A stretch of DNA of 11,264 bases from Pseudomonadota bacterium (GTDB lineage Bacteria > Myxococcota_A > Polyangia > Haliangiales > Haliangiaceae), in contig JAEYYV010000291.1 of the NCBI GenBank assembly GCA_023428295.1, forward strand, positions 1-11,264, in the 5' to 3' direction. Position 1 is the stretch's first letter. The number at the start of each line of letters is the position of its first letter. The position numbers and the translations under genes were made by a program. The notes beneath the pieces were generated by a model, which did no database searches, was not told the DNA's origin, and was given only the letters and a program-made list of their open reading frames with translations. This document shows positions 9,016-11,264 of the stretch, one piece after another.

Positions 9016-10293
9016 TCACTGCTTCGCGCGTTTGATCTTCGCCCCGACGCCGCGGAGCTTCTTCTCGATCGATTCGTAGCCGCGATCGAGGTGATACACG
9101 CGCAGCACCTCCGTCTTGCCCGTCGCGACGAGGCCCGCGAGCACGAGGCTCGCCGACGCGCGCAGATCCGTGGCCATCACCGACGCGCCGGTGAGCTTGG
9201 TTCCGCCACGCACGATCGCGGTGCGCCCATCGATCACGATATCCGCGCCCATGCGGCCGAGCTCGGGGACGTGCATGTAGCGGTTCTCGAAGATCATCTC
9301 CTTGATCACCGATTGGCCCTTGCTGATGCACGCCATCACCATGAACTGGGCCTGCATGTCCGTCGGAAAGCCCGGGTGTGGCTGCGTGACGATATCGACG
9401 GGCTGGAGCTCGCCCGTGCCCTTCACCCGAATGCCGCCGGACTCCGCCGCGACGTGGACGCCGGTCGCGCGCAGCTTGGCGATCACCGCGTCGAGGTGCT
9501 CGGGCACCGCGCCTTCGAGGAGCACGTCTCCCCTGCTCATTGCGGCGGCAACGGCGAACGTTCCTGCCTCGATGCGATCCGGCATGATCGCGTGCTCGAT
9601 CGGCAACAGCTCGTCGACGCCTTCGATCGTGATGAGCGGCGAGCCCGCGCCTTTGATCTTCGCGCCCATCTTGTTGAGCACGGTGGCGAGCTCCTCGACC
9701 TCCGGCTCGCGCGCGGCGTTCTCGATCACGGTGCGACCCTTCGCGAGCGCGGCGGCCATGATCAAGTTCTCGCAGCCGGTGACCGTGGGCATGTCGAGGA
9801 CGATCGTCGCGCCGCGGAGGCGCTTCGCTTCGACATCGACGTAGCCGTGATCGAGCGTGACCTTCGCGCCGAGCGCTTGGAGGCCCTTCAAGTGCTGATC
9901 GATGGGACGCGCGCCGATCGCGCAGCCGCCCGGCAGCGACACACGCGCGCGACCATAGCGAGCGACGAGTGGCCCGAGCACGAGGACGCTCGCGCGCATC
10001 GTCTTCACGAGGTCATACGGCGCTTCGAGCTTTGGCTTCTTCTTGCCCGTGGGCGGTGCGATGGTCAGCGCTGGCGAGCCCTTGGGATTCTTCGTCTCGT
10101 CGACGGTCCATCCGAGCATGCGGAGGAGCTTCGCCATCGTTCGCACATCCGCGAGCTGCGGGACGTTCTTGAACGTGGAAGCGCCAGTCGGCAGGAGCGC
10201 CGCGGCGAGCAGGGGGAGAGCAGCGTTCTTCGCGCCGCTGATCGGAATGGTTCCGACGAGCTTCGAGCCACCCTCGACGACGATTTTGTCCAT
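9016..10293 (-). CDS. murA: UDP-N-acetylglucosamine 1-carboxyvinyltransferase (MurA)
   Basis: MurA transfers enolpyruvate from phosphoenolpyruvate to UDP-GlcNAc, the first committed step of peptidoglycan precursor synthesis in the cytoplasm. At 425 residues it is slightly longer than the usual 419. Diagnostic motifs are ISGAKNAALPLLAAALL (18-34, with K22 and N23), PYDLVKTMRAS (92-102, R100), catalytic C124 in SLPGGCAIGARPIDQH, the acidic catalytic residue in GFPTDMQAQF, and RGYESIEKKLRGVGA near the end. The cysteine is retained, so the enzyme should have the fosfomycin-sensitive type of active site. A lysine-rich insertion (about residues 67-90, containing PPTGKKKPKLE) adds about nine residues to the loop before PYDLVKTMRAS, which explains the shift from the E. 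coli numbering (C115). ATG at 10293 gives the classic MDKIVVEGG opening, and no strong ribosome site was seen. The stop abuts the stop of the opposing kinase gene with no gap. Confidence 0.97.
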   Translation of the reverse strand: MDKIVVEGGSKLVGTIPISGAKNAALPLLAAALLPTGASTFKNVPQLADVRTMAKLLRMLGWTVDETKNPKGSPALTIAPPTGKKKPKLEAPYDLVKTMRASVLVLGPLVARYGRARVSLPGGCAIGARPIDQHLKGLQALGAKVTLDHGYVDVEAKRLRGATIVLDMPTVTGCENLIMAAALAKGRTVIENAAREPEVEELATVLNKMGAKIKGAGSPLITIEGVDELLPIEHAIMPDRIEAGTFAVAAAMSRGDVLLEGAVPEHLDAVIAKLRATGVHVAAESGGIRVKGTGELQPVDIVTQPHPGFPTDMQAQFMVMACISKGQSVIKEMIFENRYMHVPELGRMGADIVIDGRTAIVRGGTKLTGASVMATDLRASASLVLAGLVATGKTEVLRVYHLDRGYESIEKKLRGVGAKIKRAKQ

Positions 10294-10425
10294 ACGGCAC
10301 CCGGACGTATCACGGTTCGTCCACCGGTAGAACGCTGCGGGATCTGTCGCTATTCGCGCACGCGCTCTGAAGCCGGCCGTTCACGAAGTGCCTCCCAAAG
10401 CAGGTAATCTGGCGTGGCACACCGC
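10294..10425. other. Divergent intergenic region between murA and the lipoprotein gene
   Basis: These 132 bases must carry the upstream signals of both murA (minus) and the lipoprotein gene (plus). The best plus-strand candidate, TTCACG at 10380-10385 with GGTAAT at 10403-10408 (17-base spacing), lacks the key first TA of a -10 box. No convincing element was found for murA, and no stem-loop or repeat stands out. Confidence 0.3.
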
Positions 10426-11264
10426 ATGCTGCGGTCGAGTCCGATGCGTTGCCTGCTGTCCATGGTGATCGTCGTCGCTGCCTGTGGTGGCGGCGCGGCC
10501 TCCGGCCCGACCAGCCCCGGTGGCTCCACACCGCGGCTCGAGCCCCAGATCGGCGACCTCCAGTGGTATCGCGCGGTCTCGACCTGCGGTCAGGGACCGT
10601 TCGAGATCGAGCTGCCCGTCACCGGGAACAAGTGGGGCGAGGAGCTCGAGCTACGCGTGGCAACGCCGCGCAAGATCGCGCTGCAGGCGGTGATGCTCGT
10701 CGACGGGACCGAGCTCGCAAAGACCGACACCACGATCGATCGCGATGGCCGCGCCTTTGGCGCACCCGACAATGCCAAGTGCGTCGCCGACGCGCGCGAG
10801 CGCTACGTGCTCGGCCGTCCCGGTGGCGCCACCACGACCAACACGCCCGTGGTGCCCGGGCGCCGCGTCGTCGACGACGAGCCGCCCACGACCCCGGCGG
10901 TGCAGCTCGAGCGCACCGAGGAGCCGACCTTCACGCCGCAGACGTTGATCCGCGTGCGGCTCGAGCAGACGGTTCGCGCTGGCGCGCGCGTGCGCATTCG
11001 CTTCTGGTCGATCGAGCCGAACGATCTCACCGGCGTCTTGTTCGGCGCGGTGCGTGTCGCGTGGCGCCCCAACGTCGGCGACGCCGCATACGAGGCGTAC
11101 CTCGTGCGTGTCGCGCAGGAAGAAGCAGCGCGCCGCGCACGGCTCGAAGAAGAGCGGCGGCGCACCTATCGTCCGCCGGCGCCCGATCCGGACGCCGAGC
11201 GCCGCGCTCGCGAGCGTGCGGAGCGCGAGCGCATCGAGGCCGAGCGCCGCGCCGAGCGTGACCG
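10426..11264 (+). CDS. Predicted lipoprotein of unknown function, 3' end beyond window
   Basis: I do not recognise this family. The frame is open for 279 codons to the right edge. It starts with a lipoprotein signal peptide: basic MLRSSPMR, a hydrophobic run LLSMVIVVAAC, and a lipobox VAAC with C20 followed by GGGAASG. The mature part has a Ser/Pro/Gly-rich linker and a region with two cysteines (in VSTCGQGPF and DNAKCVADARERY). It continues through a Pro/Thr-rich stretch (about 134-165), a likely beta-rich segment ending at GVLFGAVRVAWRP, and then an Arg/Glu/Ala-rich tail (about 227 onward, for example AERERIEAERRAER) predicted to be a long charged helix. ATG at 10426 was chosen. ATG at 10444 (residue 7) also leaves a functional signal peptide. 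A housekeeping link to murA is not indicated: it diverges from murA across a 132-base gap. Confidence 0.75.
   Translation, partial: MLRSSPMRCLLSMVIVVAACGGGAASGPTSPGGSTPRLEPQIGDLQWYRAVSTCGQGPFEIELPVTGNKWGEELELRVATPRKIALQAVMLVDGTELAKTDTTIDRDGRAFGAPDNAKCVADARERYVLGRPGGATTTNTPVVPGRRVVDDEPPTTPAVQLERTEEPTFTPQTLIRVRLEQTVRAGARVRIRFWSIEPNDLTGVLFGAVRVAWRPNVGDAAYEAYLVRVAQEEAARRARLEEERRRTYRPPAPDPDAERRARERAERERIEAERRAERD

Noticed and set aside
9091..10407. A 438-codon plus-strand open frame opposite murA
   Set aside because: Antisense shadow. MurA motifs are unambiguous on the minus strand.
10380..10408. Possible sigma-70 promoter for the lipoprotein gene
   Set aside because: The -10 candidate GGTAAT lacks the first conserved TA. 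It is noted only within the intergenic entry.
10449..11261. A 270-codon plus-strand open frame near the right edge
   Set aside because: It is almost pure Arg/Ala/Pro. The neighbouring frame from 10426 has a signal peptide, a lipobox and normal composition.

Overview
The window is high-GC DNA with dense, mostly intact genes and very short intergenic gaps. Its gene content points to a myxobacterium-like member of the Myxococcota. The evidence is a sigma-70-like regulator resembling a Myxococcales family, a type III export gate protein outside a flagellar context, a ClpX-like AAA+ paralogue, and kinases typical of signalling-rich deltaproteobacterial genomes. The organism assignment is inference. 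No tRNA, rRNA, insertion sequence, CRISPR array or attachment site was seen.

Layout. (1) Positions 1-2218, minus strand: a GTG-started sigma-70-like regulator runs directly into sctV, the export gate of a type III secretion apparatus. Their stop and start codons share one base, and sctV runs off the left edge. (2) Positions 2219-2305: a compact divergent intergenic region with promoter-like elements around an inverted repeat. (3) Positions 2306-3451, plus: a ClpX-like AAA+ unfoldase without the zinc-binding domain. (4) Positions 3496-9015, plus: a tightly coupled four-gene unit made of a TonB-dependent receptor/plug-barrel protein, a small secreted YfiR-like (DUF4154) protein, a membrane histidine kinase with a CHASE8-like periplasmic sensor, and a cytoplasmic receiver-histidine kinase. 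All three internal junctions are 4-base start/stop overlaps. (5) Positions 9016-10293, minus: murA, whose stop codon abuts that of the kinase operon. (6) Positions 10426-11264, plus: an unrecognised lipoprotein with an Arg/Glu-rich helical tail, cut off by the right edge.

How the genes may work together. The most interesting part is the four-gene unit. It places one protein in each compartment: outer membrane (receptor), periplasm (YfiR-like), inner membrane (CHASE8 kinase) and cytoplasm (receiver-kinase). In Pseudomonas YfiBNR, periplasmic YfiR inhibits a membrane diguanylate cyclase, YfiN, that carries a CHASE8-type sensor. Here the same periplasmic logic appears to be wired to a histidine kinase instead, with a receptor replacing the outer-membrane lipoprotein YfiB. 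This is a hypothesis from domain order and coupling. The second module, a regulator coupled to sctV and divergent from a ClpX-like unfoldase, suggests control of a non-flagellar type III apparatus, but most of that locus lies outside the window.
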